From positions 35,894,462 to 35,958,461 of the forward strand of contig CM055271.1 of the NCBI GenBank assembly GCA_029237695.1: a DNA stretch of 64,000 bases, written 5' to 3'. Both the position numbers and the translations under genes were made by a program. Positions 10,275 through 22,098 of this stretch are shown piece by piece (the stretch's first letter is position 1; each line of letters begins with the position of its first letter). This DNA is from Conchocele bisecta (lineage: Eukaryota > Mollusca > Bivalvia > Lucinida > Thyasiridae). Under the pieces are notes generated by a model, which was not told where the DNA came from, ran no database searches, and saw only the letters and a list, made by a program, of their open reading frames with translations.

Positions 10275-10583
10275 TGTAGTCTATTTCATCAAAATTGCAA
10301 AGTATACTTATCTAGTAAAGTATACTTTGAGGCAGAAATTTTCAATTTAAGTATACATTTATTATTGTGTATTATACTGAATGTATTACATTATCACAGC
10401 CAAATGGCTGTGATAATGTAATACATTCAGTAAATAATAATTCTGCAAACTTTTAATAATCAAATATATGCAGTGGTTAGTTCTATATGAAATAATGCAT
10501 TTCGGGAAAAATAACTGATTACTCCCTCAAAGTATACTTTGCTAGATAAGTATACTTTGCAATGTTGGTGAAATAGGCTACTG
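10275..10583. mobile_element. MITE family 1, copy 3
   Basis: Ends TGTAGTCTATTTCATC and GAAATAGGCTACTGG, two AAAGTATACTTT motifs per end and the central TTATCACAGCCA palindrome near 10,400. Confidence 0.85.
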
Positions 10584-10589
10584 GCTCAT

Positions 10590-11300
10590 TGGTGATCAAA
10601 AGCCAGATGCAGTCGCAGACTATGGAGTAAGCTCTGAAACAAACGTTTACTAACGATTTATTCAAGAATTTTAGTTTAATAATATTCGATACGATATAAA
10701 TATATGTAAAAATATGCTTATGAACAACAAACCCACGTTGTAATATTGGGTTTGTTGTTCACTAAGCAACATTCAACATATCATATAACTGCGGGAAGTG
10801 TATACAATGATAAAATATACATTTAAAGATTGCGATATACTCTGAAAATATCAAATATAGTGGTCTACAGTGCAACCTCTCTACAACAGCCACCCATGGG
10901 AAGACGCAAAACAGGCTGTTGTAGAGAGGTGTCTGTTGTAGAGAGGTTAATGCTGTTTATTTATTTTCTTCGATCATTCTCATCAAACACATGCTTTGGC
11001 AACATTTTAGACTCATTGTCAATGGAAATGATTCTAAAATGCTGTCAAAACATGTTTTTATTTAGAAAGAAGGCAAAGCAACAGCAGACGGCAATTTTCG
11101 TGCTCATCAGTCTAATGGTTAGATACAGAGGGAATCATCCATTTGGGATATAAAATAGCGGCTGTTATAGAGAGGGTGTTGTTGTAGAGAGGTGGCCGTT
11201 CGGGGAGGTTCGACTGTACAAAATTGATTTATAATAATTCAGACGGCAACAAATAAGCCTGTGCAGAGTGTATACAATATTTACATTACAATGTTCGCAA
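10590..11300. repeat. Segmental-duplication block (tail of unit preceding A)
   Basis: Homologous to 56,785-57,050 (shared AACAACAAACCCAC hairpin, AGCAACATTCAACATATCAT, ACGGCAACAAATAA) and more distantly to 28,860-29,640. It differs from the 56.8-kb copy by the TA-flanked insertion at 10,868-11,216. The block continues directly into the flank of cGLR-A. Confidence 0.75.
10868..11216. mobile_element. Tc1/mariner-pogo-like MITE with TA target duplication
   Basis: Begins CAGTGCAACCTCTCTACAAC and ends with the inverse of CAGTCGAACCTCCCCGAACG, with TA on both sides. The homologous sequence at 56,975 has a single TA and no insert, which defines the element exactly. CAG-starting ends and TA duplications are typical of pogo/Tigger-type elements of the Tc1/mariner superfamily. 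349 bp, no transposase. Confidence 0.85.
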
Positions 11301-11466
11301 CAAGTATAGACCGAATCAAGGTTTGTAAAATTGGAGGTCGTCGCATAATCCAAAATGGCGGTCGTAGAAATGTACGCCGTCAAATCCTTCAAATATATTC
11401 TTCTCACGAACCGCCAGACAGATTGCAACGAAACTTGACAGAAATGATCGACATTCAATGCTCTTC

Positions 11467-11775
11467 CTGTAGCCGATTTCATCAAAATTGCAAAGTATAC
11501 TTTTCTAGCAAAGTATACTTAGAGGGAGTAATCATTTATTTTTCCTGAAATGCATTATTTCATATAAAACTAACAACTGCATATATTTGATGATTATAAG
11601 TATGCATAATTATTATACTGAATGTATTACATTATCACAGCCAAACTGGCTGTGATAATGTAATAAATTCAGTATAATAAAAATTAATAAATTTATCATA
11701 AAATTGAAAATTTCTCCCTCAAAGTATACTTTGCGAGAAAAGTATACTTTGCAATGTTGGTGAAATAGGCTACAG
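11467..11775. mobile_element. MITE family 1, copy 4
   Basis: Ends CTGTAGCCGATTTCATC and GAAATAGGCTACAG, with double AAAGTATACTTT motifs and a perfect central palindrome near 11,640. The homologous place in unit C (about 58,935) has no insert, so this copy arrived after the duplication or was lost there. Confidence 0.87.
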
Positions 11776-11869
11776 ATATGTAAAAAAATGATATATAATA
11801 TCGCTTTATTACATAACATACTAGGCTTTCAAGTGTAATAATTACACCATGCATTAAAATCATAACACA

Positions 11870-12380
11870 CTACTGTTTGTTTCACGAAACCTTCCCAAAT
11901 GTTACGGCCATATAAACAATGCAAACACAATGTGTGCTTTTTTTTCTCGACAATATTACATTAAAATATTTATCAAAGCCTTTTTTTAGTTTGTAAAATT
12001 TGGTCAAATATTTATTTTATTACAATAAATGTATTTCTAGCTGAGAATTTAACATGGAAGAAAAGAGCTGGAAGAGCTGCAGGAGGATTCAAATATAAAT
12101 AATTGACCCTGACACATGGCTAGATAGCTCGGAAATGATCTAATTCAGAACACAAAAGTTAAATTTTTGAAATCGGTCCACTAATTTTAAAAATGTCCCT
12201 ATGATTTAACATGGGATGGGGGGGGGGGGGGGTGGGGGGGGGGGATACAAGAATAAAAAAAAAAGGAAAAAAAAGGCTCATTCTGAATTTTTGATAACAT
12301 TTTTTATAATAAAAAAATATTGTTTTTGCATTGTTTATATAGCCGTAATATTTGGACAGGTTTCGCGAAACAGACAGTAG
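11870..12380. mobile_element. Foldback family F, copy 1
   Basis: Arms over 150 bp: left end CTACTGTTTGTTTCACGAAA, then ATATAAACAATGCAAACAC; right end is the inverse and closes with GCGAAACAGACAGTAG. The core has a G homopolymer near 12,220-12,243 that may be mis-sized. The copy at 59,282-59,795 lies at the same point of unit C, so this insertion predates the A/C duplication. Confidence 0.8.
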
Positions 12381-12424
12381 TGCAATACAGTGGAATCTCA
12401 ACGCGGACATCGCTATGATTTTGC

Positions 12425-12800
12425 AATCTAATATATACAGGATATTCATATTTTTGCAACGAATATGACATATATGTTCATCTCGTGGTGTGAACTGTCC
12501 ATATTTCACTGAAACATGGACAGTTCACACCACGAGATGAACATATATGTCATATTCGTTGCAAAAATATGAATATCCTCTATTTATTATATACCGCTCC
12601 ATGGAAATTAACAGTTTTTTAGACGGTAATGAATGTGTATTTGCAGCCTATTTGTAGTCCGGCGCTGCAGATGCGTGCTATGAATATAGATAGCGGAAGT
12701 AGTCGCATTTTCACCGGGAAGTTGTTTATTTCATCGATGAGAACATATGACTTTTATTTACATCGTATAACTATGTATTTCATGGGTACGTATATAATAA
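12425..12800. repeat. GATATTC-type palindromic element plus module
   Basis: Hairpin at about 12,430-12,595. Its arms carry GGATATTCATATTTTTGCAA, then ATGACATATATGTTCATC and GTGGTGTGAACTGTCC, meeting near 12,510. A module with GATAGCGGAAGTAGTCG and CATCGATGAGAACATATGA follows, as at 39,410-39,530 and inverted at 2,445-2,550. Confidence 0.75.
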
Positions 12801-12814
12801 ATTTAATGGTTTAA

Positions 12815-13283
12815 CACGGTATTTATTAAAGTCACTAATTCACTGTAAAGAACTCGGGAAATTCTCGGGTGTTTATGAAAACAATACAATATAAAGTCGT
12901 GTAATACATATCATATTCAATATTCGTATACATGAAAGATCTGCCATTTTCTCCCATTTTCACACCGTGACAGGCCATGAAAATCAGGTTTGAAACTATT
13001 ATGTATGCATTCTATATACATATAGAATCTTACATGAGTGACAGTTCAATATGATATTTATTAAACGAGTTTACTGATTCATAAATATAGTTTATGGATT
13101 CTTGTTGACTACACATGCATATGGTTTATTAATCATTCTAGTGATGCTTCTAGTAATTAAATTACAATGAGACTGGCATCAGTCTAACAACTTTGGTACT
13201 ATTGTTATGTTGACTACACATGTATATGGTTTATTAATCATTCTAGTGATGCTTCTAGTAATTAAATTACAATGAGACTTGCA
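12815..13283. other. 3' flank of cGLR-A with a tandem duplication over the gene end
   Basis: Two copies, about 100 bp apart, of a block containing GTTGACTACACATG, TCATTCTAGTGATGCTTCTA and CATCAGTCTAACAA. The second copy runs into the last codons of cGLR-A. On the minus strand, possible AATAAA signals lie at 12,822-12,827 and 13,057-13,062. The corresponding flanks of B (44,150-44,399) and C (60,470-60,569 plus 63,668-63,744) are homologous. Confidence 0.6.
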
Positions 13284-16249
13284 TCAGTCTAACAAATTTC
13301 TTATTATTTTTATGAACAATTCGACCTTTTCTACGCCACCAGACATCAGTTCGTTTCCCAAGACATTGTGCTTTAAGTTAAACACGGATGGCACAAATTT
13401 ATTGGTAACTCCTTCGTCGCACCTACGGAACACCTCCTTCACTAATTCTAAATCAAACTCAACACACCGCTCAGCAACATTCATCGTCGTTGCCGGTCCG
13501 TAATATATGGTTGGATTATCTTCAACACCGAGCATTGGTCCCGCTTCGCATCCATCAGAGTGACTTGTACGAGTTTCACTGGACATTCCTAGAGTGGTGT
13601 CAAATTCTGACTTTTCGCCGTCCGTACAATCCTGTGACTGCGGTAGATACACACTTCCCAAACCATCGCGCTTTGCTCTTTCCTCCACAGCGCTCAAGAA
13701 TGACATCTTTAGTATATATGACGGTATGAGATTTTCTGCATTCTCAAACACTTCGATTTCATCTTCTGAGGACATGCTCCCTTGTGTAAGTTTGTAAAAA
13801 AGTTGTTCTTCCTCATAATTTTCATTTTCAAAATTTATCATCGGAAGAATGTTACACGTGACGAATGCCTTACACGCGATGTAGCTGTTTCTGATTTCCG
13901 CACGGAGCTGTCTGAATATCGCGGTTTCTGTGAGAGCCAATGAACACCGCCACAACTCTATCTCGCCACCCGCTGTCATCTTCGGCACGGCCACGCATGG
14001 GAGCCGCAACATATCTGAAGTCAAGAGAACCGAGTCTTTACGAGTCTGTTCCGGCCAATTCGGCAGTAGAATAGCGGGCACGATATCGATGTCTATATCC
14101 AGATGCTTGTACCTAGAACCCCTCCATCGCAGCGTTAATGTGGGATCTGTTGTGATTTCTATAGGCATAAGTCGTGGGTGCACTGGGAAAGTCGGGCTAA
14201 ACAGAGCTGTCGTCAGTAATTCGGTAAACCCACAGGACATTTTGTGACATGTCATAGTAGTTGAACAAGAAAAGTTTAAGTATGGTTCTGATTCTGGTGT
14301 GGTCTTGATCATCATTTGCACGTAATCTGATATAGAATGCTGACTTTCTGTCGGAACATCATTCTCCACAATCTCGTTCAGTGTATGGAATTCACGCTTT
14401 GCTTTAATTGGAATACACAGTTCCTTTGCGTCCGCAGTGTCTGCATTCAGAAATATGGGCTCACAGTGTTTGCTGAATTCTTCTAGACAAAACATGAAAT
14501 CGAACTCATCTGGAAATCTCGTTTTGGTGCCTTCTGATGTACTCCCTGCATGCAAGACAACACATTTGAAACGCGGGTCCACGTGTCCAATCCTTTCAGC
14601 CAGTGTTTGCATCATTCCCTCTATCGCTAGTTGAATTTCCCTCGCCTCGTCTTCGTCTGTCCCTCGTCCAAGTCCGGGAATGGTTAATAGTTCGGACACA
14701 AACCCTCTAGCGTCAGGCATCGATCTTTTTAAGCCTTTCTCTGAAATAATTAATTCAACGACCTCGTTTGATTTCAATAGCTTATTCCCAACATTAGATA
14801 ACTCGTTGATGTGTTGTTCAGTACTTTCTTCCTCTAAGACATCAATGTGGTTCATGAGGATGGAATGCAAACCAGTGTTCCGTCTGAGTATAGCGATATC
14901 TATGCAAGTCTGGCCTAGCGCATCGTGTTGAGTAATGTCTGCACCGCGATCTAACATTAATGTGGCAAGGTCTTCTATTGTGTTGTCATTCCATGCTGCA
15001 AAATGGAGAGGGGATGACCGATTATTGTCCAATGATGTTATATCTGCCGCATTTGACAGCAAATGTTCAACGGAAATAATAGAATTGTTCAAACAAGCGA
15101 CATGGAGAGGTGTAACACCAGTTATGTCTTTTAAATTAACATCAGAATTGGATTTCAACAGATGTACAACAGCATCTGTATTTTCAATGCTAACAGCATA
15201 ATGTAAAGCCGTCTGTCCCCACACATCCACCGCATTAACCATAGCGTCATTTGTAACGAGACACATAATAACACCAGTGTTATCTTTGTTTAGCGCCGCA
15301 TAGTGTAATGGAGTCCTTCCAAAATTATCGCTTTCATTAATACACACACACTGTTTTGTTATAATTTCAACAATCGATTTAATGCGACTTTCGGCAGCAA
15401 TATGCAGAGCCGTCCTGCCTTTTGAATCTTTTAGAGTCCCGTATTCCGGTGTCAAGAGTAATGTGACAAATTCCGACATATCACCATCTTCATGCAAATA
15501 TAATTTGTTAGCACACTCGTGTATTGGATAGTCCCCCTTGTTATCTACTATGTCCATTCTTGCGCCATTTGAAAGTAGCTCTCGTATTATTGTCAGGAGA
15601 CACATATTACCACACGCGTAATGAAGTGGTGTCCGCCCAGAAAACGTTCGTACATTGATGTCGGCACCATTACTTAACAATAGCTTGATTACGTCTGCAG
15701 TAGAATCCTCACTACTACCATCACACGCCTCGTGTAAAGGTGTGACACCTTCATCATTCACTTCATTCACATGTATACCCTTCTGTATCAACAATTTGGC
15801 GACCTCGAACCGTTCTTGTCTGATAGACGTGTGGAGGGCGGTCTGCCCTTGTCGTTTCTATCATTAATATCCACCCCCTCGTGGAGCAACATTTCTACAA
15901 TATTACGTGTTGCAGCAACGTGCAGTGGACTTTTCCAATCATCGATATATTCATCATTATCGTCACTAATGTCTGTATTTCTTTTCACTCGAGCGCCATT
16001 TGCTAGTAATGTACTAACAATGTTGTCGTTACCCTTCTTAGCAGCTACATACAAAGGCGTCTCTCCGAAAGGGTTCAGTTTGTCTACTTGTGTTTGATCC
16101 TCAGCTAACATTTGTCGAACCAGCGAAACATCGTTGTCAATAACTGCTGCGTATAGTTTATCTGTCTGCTTAGCTGCTGACTCGTTTTCTATCAGTTCAC
16201 TAAAGAGTTTGCGTAGGCCCGATGAAAACTGGAACTCACGAGAAGCCAT
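13284..16249 (-). pseudogene. Ankyrin-repeat cGAS-like receptor, copy A, one-base frameshift
   Basis: Paralogue of the intact gene at 44,400-47,330, very similar over its whole length. The preferred ATG is at 16,249 (MASRE, good Kozak context). A single missing base near 15,849 (CTGCCCTTGTCG here against CTGCCCGTGGTCG in B, plus strand) shifts the frame in the third ankyrin repeat. Downstream, an 836-codon frame from 15,794 keeps the remaining ankyrin repeats, the GS motif (HAGSTSEG), the acidic pair in DEFDFMF and the third aspartate in LDIDIDIVPAI. So the catalytic module is intact, but the N terminus cannot be read in one frame. Copy A also carries about ten extra residues (around VPTESQ) absent from B. 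Could be a young pseudogene, a shortened gene using a downstream start, or an assembly error. Confidence 0.8.
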
Positions 16250-17000
16250 TTCTGTTGTTGTTTTCGGAATTAAAACGTACACATTATGTAGTACCGGTTA
16301 TTACGGCATGCACACGCACTAAACAGTATGTTTGAAGTCGATTTTTACGTTTTCATTCAGTGTCAGTATCATGACACGTACTCGATCGCGCTAAAAAACC
16401 AAGTCCTGTTAAGTTGTCGTTTGTCTACCATTTCTGATGGCTGACGTGTTAGTTTCCGTTAACAAGATGGCGGATAGGTAATAGCAGAATAGCAGAATTA
16501 CACCGTCATAGCTTAAGTATGCATAGCTTCAATTTACATATATGTATGCGCAAAACCACGAATAGTCAGTGTCGCACCGTGAGTGAATCAATTCCATCCA
16601 CATTCACAATGTATCGACCTTAGTAACACGGGTACACAACCGCCTGTATTAATCCACCTCGAAGCATCTATTGGCAATGCCAACTAGCAATCAAGCAATT
16701 TGACCGTCTGAGCTTGAGATGTGCAACAGCTCGGGTTCAGACAATCAAACTGCTTGATTTCAAGCACATTATTCAAGTATTTTTAAATTAATTAGCAAGA
16801 TTAGCACAGGCGGTAGTGCAATTTTCACTGGTTTGATGACAAAATAGGCTCCTTAATTTGGATAACACAAACTCGTATGCAGCGAATGTCTTTATCTGGC
16901 GGAATGTTATCACTGTTTAAATATTCGGGATCCATAACCACGACACGTTTCGACAGGTGAGCAGTTTATGCACGTGAGTCATGTGTGCACAAATATTGAT
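16250..17000. other. 5' flank of cGLR-A, homologous to 47,331-48,205
   Basis: Shares with copy B the phrases TGTCAGTATCATGACACGTA, GTATCGACCTTAGTAACAC, AGATTAGCACAGGCGGTAGT and CATAACCACGACACGTTTC. This makes it the likely place of a common promoter; no TATA box can be assigned with confidence. A four-codon upstream ORF (16,270-16,284, minus) precedes the main ATG by 20 nt and is conserved in B. Confidence 0.5.
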
Positions 17001-17002
17001 AT

Positions 17003-17110
17003 CGGTGTATGTAATAGTTACTGCCCTAAGCGGCTCGGTGTTTAATGGCCGCACATGTAGGTTGTTTAAGCACATGAACACCTCGATTAGGGCAGTAATT
17101 TACTTACACA
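17003..17110. repeat. Small inverted repeat
   Basis: Ends TAGTTACTGCCCTAAGCGG and the inverse of TTACTGCCCTAATCGAGGTG. It sits where A and B stop being collinear (after ATATCGGTGTAT), so it may be a small insertion in unit A. Confidence 0.45.
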
Positions 17111-18250
17111 TCTACTTACTGACTACCGTTGGCTAGTATTCAGTGGAATTTTTGAGGTTCCATTTGCCATTAAAGGAACTGTCTATACAGTTATGACAGC
17201 CGATCAATAACAGCCAGGTACTCATGCTGACAGTGGGATTATACGTATCCCATTGACACATTTCTCATTATTATTTGTGTTTGATGTCTAACGTATACGA
17301 AGCAAGCACTCAATATGCTGTATAGTATGCATTGGCAAATGCTTGCATAAATCATGCTAATTCACAGAGAATACCAGGCTAGTGTAGTTTGAAATTCCAG
17401 TTTATCAGACAAGACTAGGCCGTTTCCGAGCCGAGCCTCATTATCTTGATATCGAAAGACACTAGACTAGATTTTTTTATCAGGTAACATTTTATGCTAG
17501 CCAATGATCAAATTTAAAACAGTTTTCGTTGTAAAGAACGCGGATTTGTTTACGTTACGTGATTAGTCTGACGTCGCTCGGTAACGTCATGGTACGTCGT
17601 TCGTCCAATAGAACGCCACTTTTTAATTAGTTGTAACCCAGATATTCGTATCAGGTCGACTCCTTATACGGTAGTATGTTATCAATCAGTATGTATTGGA
17701 TCAATACAAAGCTCGTTTCCAGATAACAAATAAGTAAACAGTACAGTGGAACATCTCGAAAACCGTCACCCTGGGAGGTCCGCAGGGTGTCCAGCTTAGA
17801 TAAGTACCACTGTAACAATAAATTGCAGCGTTAAACGAAACGTATGCCCTCGCTGTCTGCCTTGATAATAATAAAACAATCGGTGACCTTAACCTTGGGC
17901 GGTCGTACTGGCAGCGTTGATAATGAAATAAGTACTTTAACATTACTGCCTTACATTACATTTGTCTTATTACAAACAAGGTGAAAATAAGTCCACAGTG
18001 ACCTTGACCTTGGGCGGTCGGATGTGGGTAGCATGCATAACAAAGCACACTCACAATGTGGCCAAATATTGTCAAAATCGGTGAAGTGGTTCTGTCAAAA
18101 CATCGACGAAGTGATAAGCACCAGTCCATATAGAATATATTTGAATTTATGGGCCTCTCATCGCCTGGTGCAGTGCGTACAACTGTACATGCACGTGCAG
18201 CATATGAATGTATATATTTATTATTGGATGGTCAGTTATAATTAAAAGTC
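17111..18250. other. Intergenic, no gene seen
   Basis: Unit A-specific sequence. Two phrases, CCTTGGGCGGTCG near 17,895 and 18,010 and CCCTGGGAGGTCCG near 17,770, look like decayed repeat copies. The open frames are short and have no recognisable domain. Confidence 0.4.
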
Positions 18251-18256
18251 ATTTAC

Positions 18257-19216
18257 GAGGGGTGTTCAATAATTAATTTCCCAACACATACATGATCCCA
18301 ATAAAATGAAATGACATTAATTTAATGAATGGAAACTTTTAGCATAATTTAAACAACAATCAAATTTAAAGACATGTGGTCGTAAGTAAGTGCATAAAGT
18401 GATGAAACGTGTTTAAAGTAGGAAGCAATAATTTAATGGTAGATTTACATGGACTGTCTTAACCAAATCGTTTAGCCACTGTATTTTCACATGCAGTTTC
18501 AGTAATAAACCAACTTACGTGATTGGCCTTAAGTGATTGATGCAGTTGTCATTCAACAATATAACATGCCCTTTTGTACGATTATAAAACTATTCTCAGT
18601 CAAAATACAGAAAATATCATAGTTGTATGATATTCCACGTGTACATGCATTTTATTATTATAATGCATAAATTTGACTTTCGTAGGTACCTAAAACATAT
18701 TATGTCCTATGTTTGTATTACTGGGATCAAGTGAACAATGTTCTCGAGCCAAAAAAAGCGTTACAGCTATTTTATTGTATCTTAAATATGCACTGATCAC
18801 ACGTTATCAATAAGCATAGCTTAAGTTTGACTCGTATGTTCTAAAAGGCCGGCACTAGTTTATATTCAATATCATTATACAATAGAGTAATAAATGTGCA
18901 AATCAGACTGGTACAATAAAACACATTAGGTGACCAGTATATGCTTAGTATGGTGATGTGCTCCTGCAATAAAGCAAATATAACATTTGTGTTGATGTAA
19001 TTTTATATTTATTAAAGCTCCTTGACTGATTTATAAAGAAACTCAGCATGGCCTCTTATGACATCAGTAAACTCGTTAATAAATATCATAGTAAATCAGT
19101 AAGATCCTTTCTCTTATATATATATTGCACTGTTTTTGAGACATGATAAAATATGCCACTTCACGAGTGGGTGTATGTTTATAACACTTTTCTGTTACTT
19201 ACCGAACACCCCTCAA
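18257..19216. mobile_element. Putative mariner-like non-autonomous element
   Basis: Left end CGAGGGGTGTTCAATAATTA; right end is the inverse of TTGAGGGGTGTTCGGTAAGT. A GGGGTGTTC-containing terminus is typical of some mariner-type elements. The 960-bp interior has no readable transposase and TA duplications are not clean, so the class is a guess. Confidence 0.45.
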
Positions 19217-19374
19217 TTATATCCCTATGTTTGCCGTTGACAATTGTCTTTCCACGTGCTAAACGATACATAAACAGAAATATACTGTAGACTACTTGTG
19301 GGAGATTCTTTCTTTCTTTCTTTCGGGGATTATGTGCAGGATCTTATTTTATTTATATATACATGTACATATAA

Positions 19375-20725
19375 ATAATGGTATTTCGCAAAGCTGTTAT
19401 GTTAAGAAGAAATATTTAATTTAAATATGGTGACATGGTGATAGAAATTGTTAGCAAATTCACTTACCTAGGTATTGTCTTTACAACTGGTGGCGCCTTT
19501 GCAGAAACCACAACTTCTTTATCTGGACAAGCACGTAAGGCCATATTTCAGTTAAATAAATATTTACAGAAATTTGCTAATGTACCCATTAAGCAAATTT
19601 TGGATTTGTTTGATAAACTTAGTGTACCTGTTTTACATTATGGTTCTGAGATTTGGGGGTTCACACAAGCGACTATTGTTGAAAGGGTTCAGTTGAGTTT
19701 TTGCAAAAATGTGTTAGGTGTAAAACAGTGCACACAAAATGATTTCATTTATGGAGAACTAGGACGCACTACTTTGATAGTGAGGAGGCATTTGCACATT
19801 ATAAAATATTGGTTAAAACTATGTAATACCAATAACATAAAATATAATAAGATTGTTTATGATATGCTCGTAAATGACACTTATCGGTATCCAGCTAAAA
19901 TTAACTGGGCCTCACTAGTTCGTGATTTGTTATTTCGGTTGGGTCTTGGATATGCTTGGATACACCAAGGCGTTGGAGATATAGATATATTGTTGTCACT
20001 TGTAAAACAACGACTAAGTGACGAATTTATACAAAACTGGAATGAAAGACTTCATGATAGCAGTAGAGCATTGTTTTACAATAACGTCGCAAGCTTTTCT
20101 TTTAAAGCATACTTAACTGATATCACAATTGCAAAATTAAGAATTTCTATGACACAGTTGCGAACATCATCACATCGCCTAGAAATCGAATCTGGGAGAT
20201 GGACAAAACCAACTAAAACAACGATTGAAAATCGCATATGCTCTCTTTGTATGATACTAGAAGACGAATACAATTTTGTACTAGAATGTCCGAGGTATTT
20301 CGAGTTGCGTAAAACATATATTCTTAGGCGTTTGTGGATACGACCAAGCATGCTAAAATTCATAGAGTTGATTTGTTCAGTAAATAAAACAATCATCAGA
20401 AAGCTTGCATTCATAAGGCATTTGCCTTAAGAAACCACGTTTTATATCAAACGGTTTAACTGAAGTAAGCAAATGTTATTATATTGCAAGGCTATGCATC
20501 TTCTCCCCGTGTTAGAATTATTTTTGATGTTTTCACACCCCCCCCCCCCCCTTAATCTTAGACCAACATATTCCTAATGCCTTGGTATATCAAAATGAAT
20601 GTGTATAAATATGTAAATGTATATTCTATGCCATTAGTCATGTATCCGTTTTGTATTTCATGTCTGTATATGTTGTACATGATCATGGGCCAGTTGGCTT
20701 ATTGCAAATAAACTTATAAACAAAT
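19375..20725 (+). mobile_element. 5'-truncated LINE, 3' part only
   Basis: Comprises the C-terminal part of an ORF2 (19,378-20,430) and a 3' UTR of about 290 bp ending in CAAATAAACTTATAAACAAA. The endonuclease and reverse-transcriptase core are absent, as expected from incomplete target-primed reverse transcription. It lies in the part of unit A that has no counterpart in unit B. A C homopolymer lies at about 20,538-20,552. Confidence 0.8.
19435..20430 (+). CDS. LINE ORF2 C-terminal fragment
   Basis: 331 codons from the first ATG after an in-frame stop at 19,417-19,419. The same frame is readable upstream from 19,378 (MVFRKAVMLRRN), so the original protein began much further 5'. The product begins at the post-RT KFTYLGIVFTTGG motif, followed by the ILDLFDKLSVPVLHYGSEIW region and a C-terminal cysteine motif (ICSLCM with ECPRY about 20 residues on). 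This layout is familiar from non-LTR retrotransposon proteins common in bivalve genomes. With no catalytic FADD it cannot reverse-transcribe. Expression is unlikely. The clade cannot be fixed from this fragment. Confidence 0.8.
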   Translation: MVIEIVSKFTYLGIVFTTGGAFAETTTSLSGQARKAIFQLNKYLQKFANVPIKQILDLFDKLSVPVLHYGSEIWGFTQATIVERVQLSFCKNVLGVKQCTQNDFIYGELGRTTLIVRRHLHIIKYWLKLCNTNNIKYNKIVYDMLVNDTYRYPAKINWASLVRDLLFRLGLGYAWIHQGVGDIDILLSLVKQRLSDEFIQNWNERLHDSSRALFYNNVASFSFKAYLTDITIAKLRISMTQLRTSSHRLEIESGRWTKPTKTTIENRICSLCMILEDEYNFVLECPRYFELRKTYILRRLWIRPSMLKFIELICSVNKTIIRKLAFIRHLP

Positions 20726-20729
20726 ACAA

Positions 20730-21284
20730 TCTACTTTTTTCCCCCGGTAACCAGTACCCATTTACAGCTGGGTGGACTGAAGCTATGTAAGGTAATATCC
20801 GCCATAATTATATTAGGCTTGATGCTTGCTGGCTGATGACATTCTAAGTTCTATCCGTCTTATTACAATTCTATGTGACTTGATGCTTGCTGGTTGATGA
20901 CATTACAACTTGCTTTCATGTTATTTTATTCGTCATTCGTGTTATGACATTTGAACTCTTCTTGGTTGAAGTCTAAATTACATGCAATTCGGCTTGAAGC
21001 TTTATTTATGCGTACTGTTTCACTGCGTTTGTGTTGATTACATTATAAGTGGCTTGATGCTTCGTTGTTAGTGACATCTGGAGTTCCATTATTGATTATT
21101 GCATCGTTGTTTTGATATGCGCTTTGTTCGCTCGCTAAGCCACGTCCCTTGACAACAATAATTTCAACAGTAATTTGGGAACAACCATAATAATATAATA
21201 TAGGGAGACATGGTTTTATTTATTCTTTCAATCTGATATTTTTCTGGCAAAATGAACATTGATTTTCCATTACCAGACGTACTA
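20730..21284. repeat. Degenerate short repeats (GGCTTGATGCTTGCTGG)
   Basis: The phrase TTGATGCTTGCTGG followed by TGATGACATT recurs at about 20,819, 20,880 and 21,050 with decay. No gene. Confidence 0.4.
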
Positions 21285-21665
21285 ATTGACATTATTATGC
21301 TTTTTATATCAAACGCGAAATGTCAGTTTGATATCAGGTGCGATAACCGTGTTTCCTTAAAATGATAACGGAAACAACTATTTATTCCATTTATTTATTG
21401 TTTGATGTGCAATATCATACTTTATGATATGTCGATAAAAATATTTATTCAGCATTTAGTTGATATAAATAATTTAAAAATACTGCATCATTTGCATATG
21501 GAACTAGCTTGATACCACCGCGAGTCTCTATGAGTACATTAAAGATTACTAAATAATTATATCCGTCTGTAGCTGGCACTCGTAATTTTTAAAAGTGGTT
21601 GACCAGTTGCAATTATACACTTATTTAATTTCCATAAAGAAAGTTTGTACCTACTAGATGGGACC
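21285..21665 (+). repeat. Dispersed repeat related to 43,350-43,855
   Basis: Shares CGTGTTTCCTTAAAATG, an ACCACCGCGA block, GGCACTCGTAATTTTTA and AATTATACACTTATTTAATT with the 43.4-kb element, in the same order. The ends are degraded. Confidence 0.65.
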
Positions 21666-22098
21666 CCAGCTTCAACAATAATTAAATCTATATTTTAATT
21701 AGTCAAGATCCAGAGCAGAATGGGTGCAGGTTAATTGGAAAATAGGTCCCGACAACATACATAAGAAAAATGAAAGTAGCAGAGACTAGCAAAATGTGTG
21801 GTAACAGGTTAGTGTTTTAGGGAAAATCAATGGTGGTGGCCCACCTTAGTCTGATCCCGGACGGTTATTGGTTTGCATCGGTAACGGGCCAGTTTTACAG
21901 TCAACCTGTGTAAGTTACCATATGTGTAACTTACTATAAAAATGTGATTGTTTTCAAGTACGTACATATGTAATATAATTATGAGGATACATGTATGTAT
22001 AAAACACATTAGTAAGTCAAACACCATACATACATATGCAATTCAGTTAATATAGGTTAGAGAATAATAAGTGGTGCAAAATCGTTAAGGGGGTTAAT

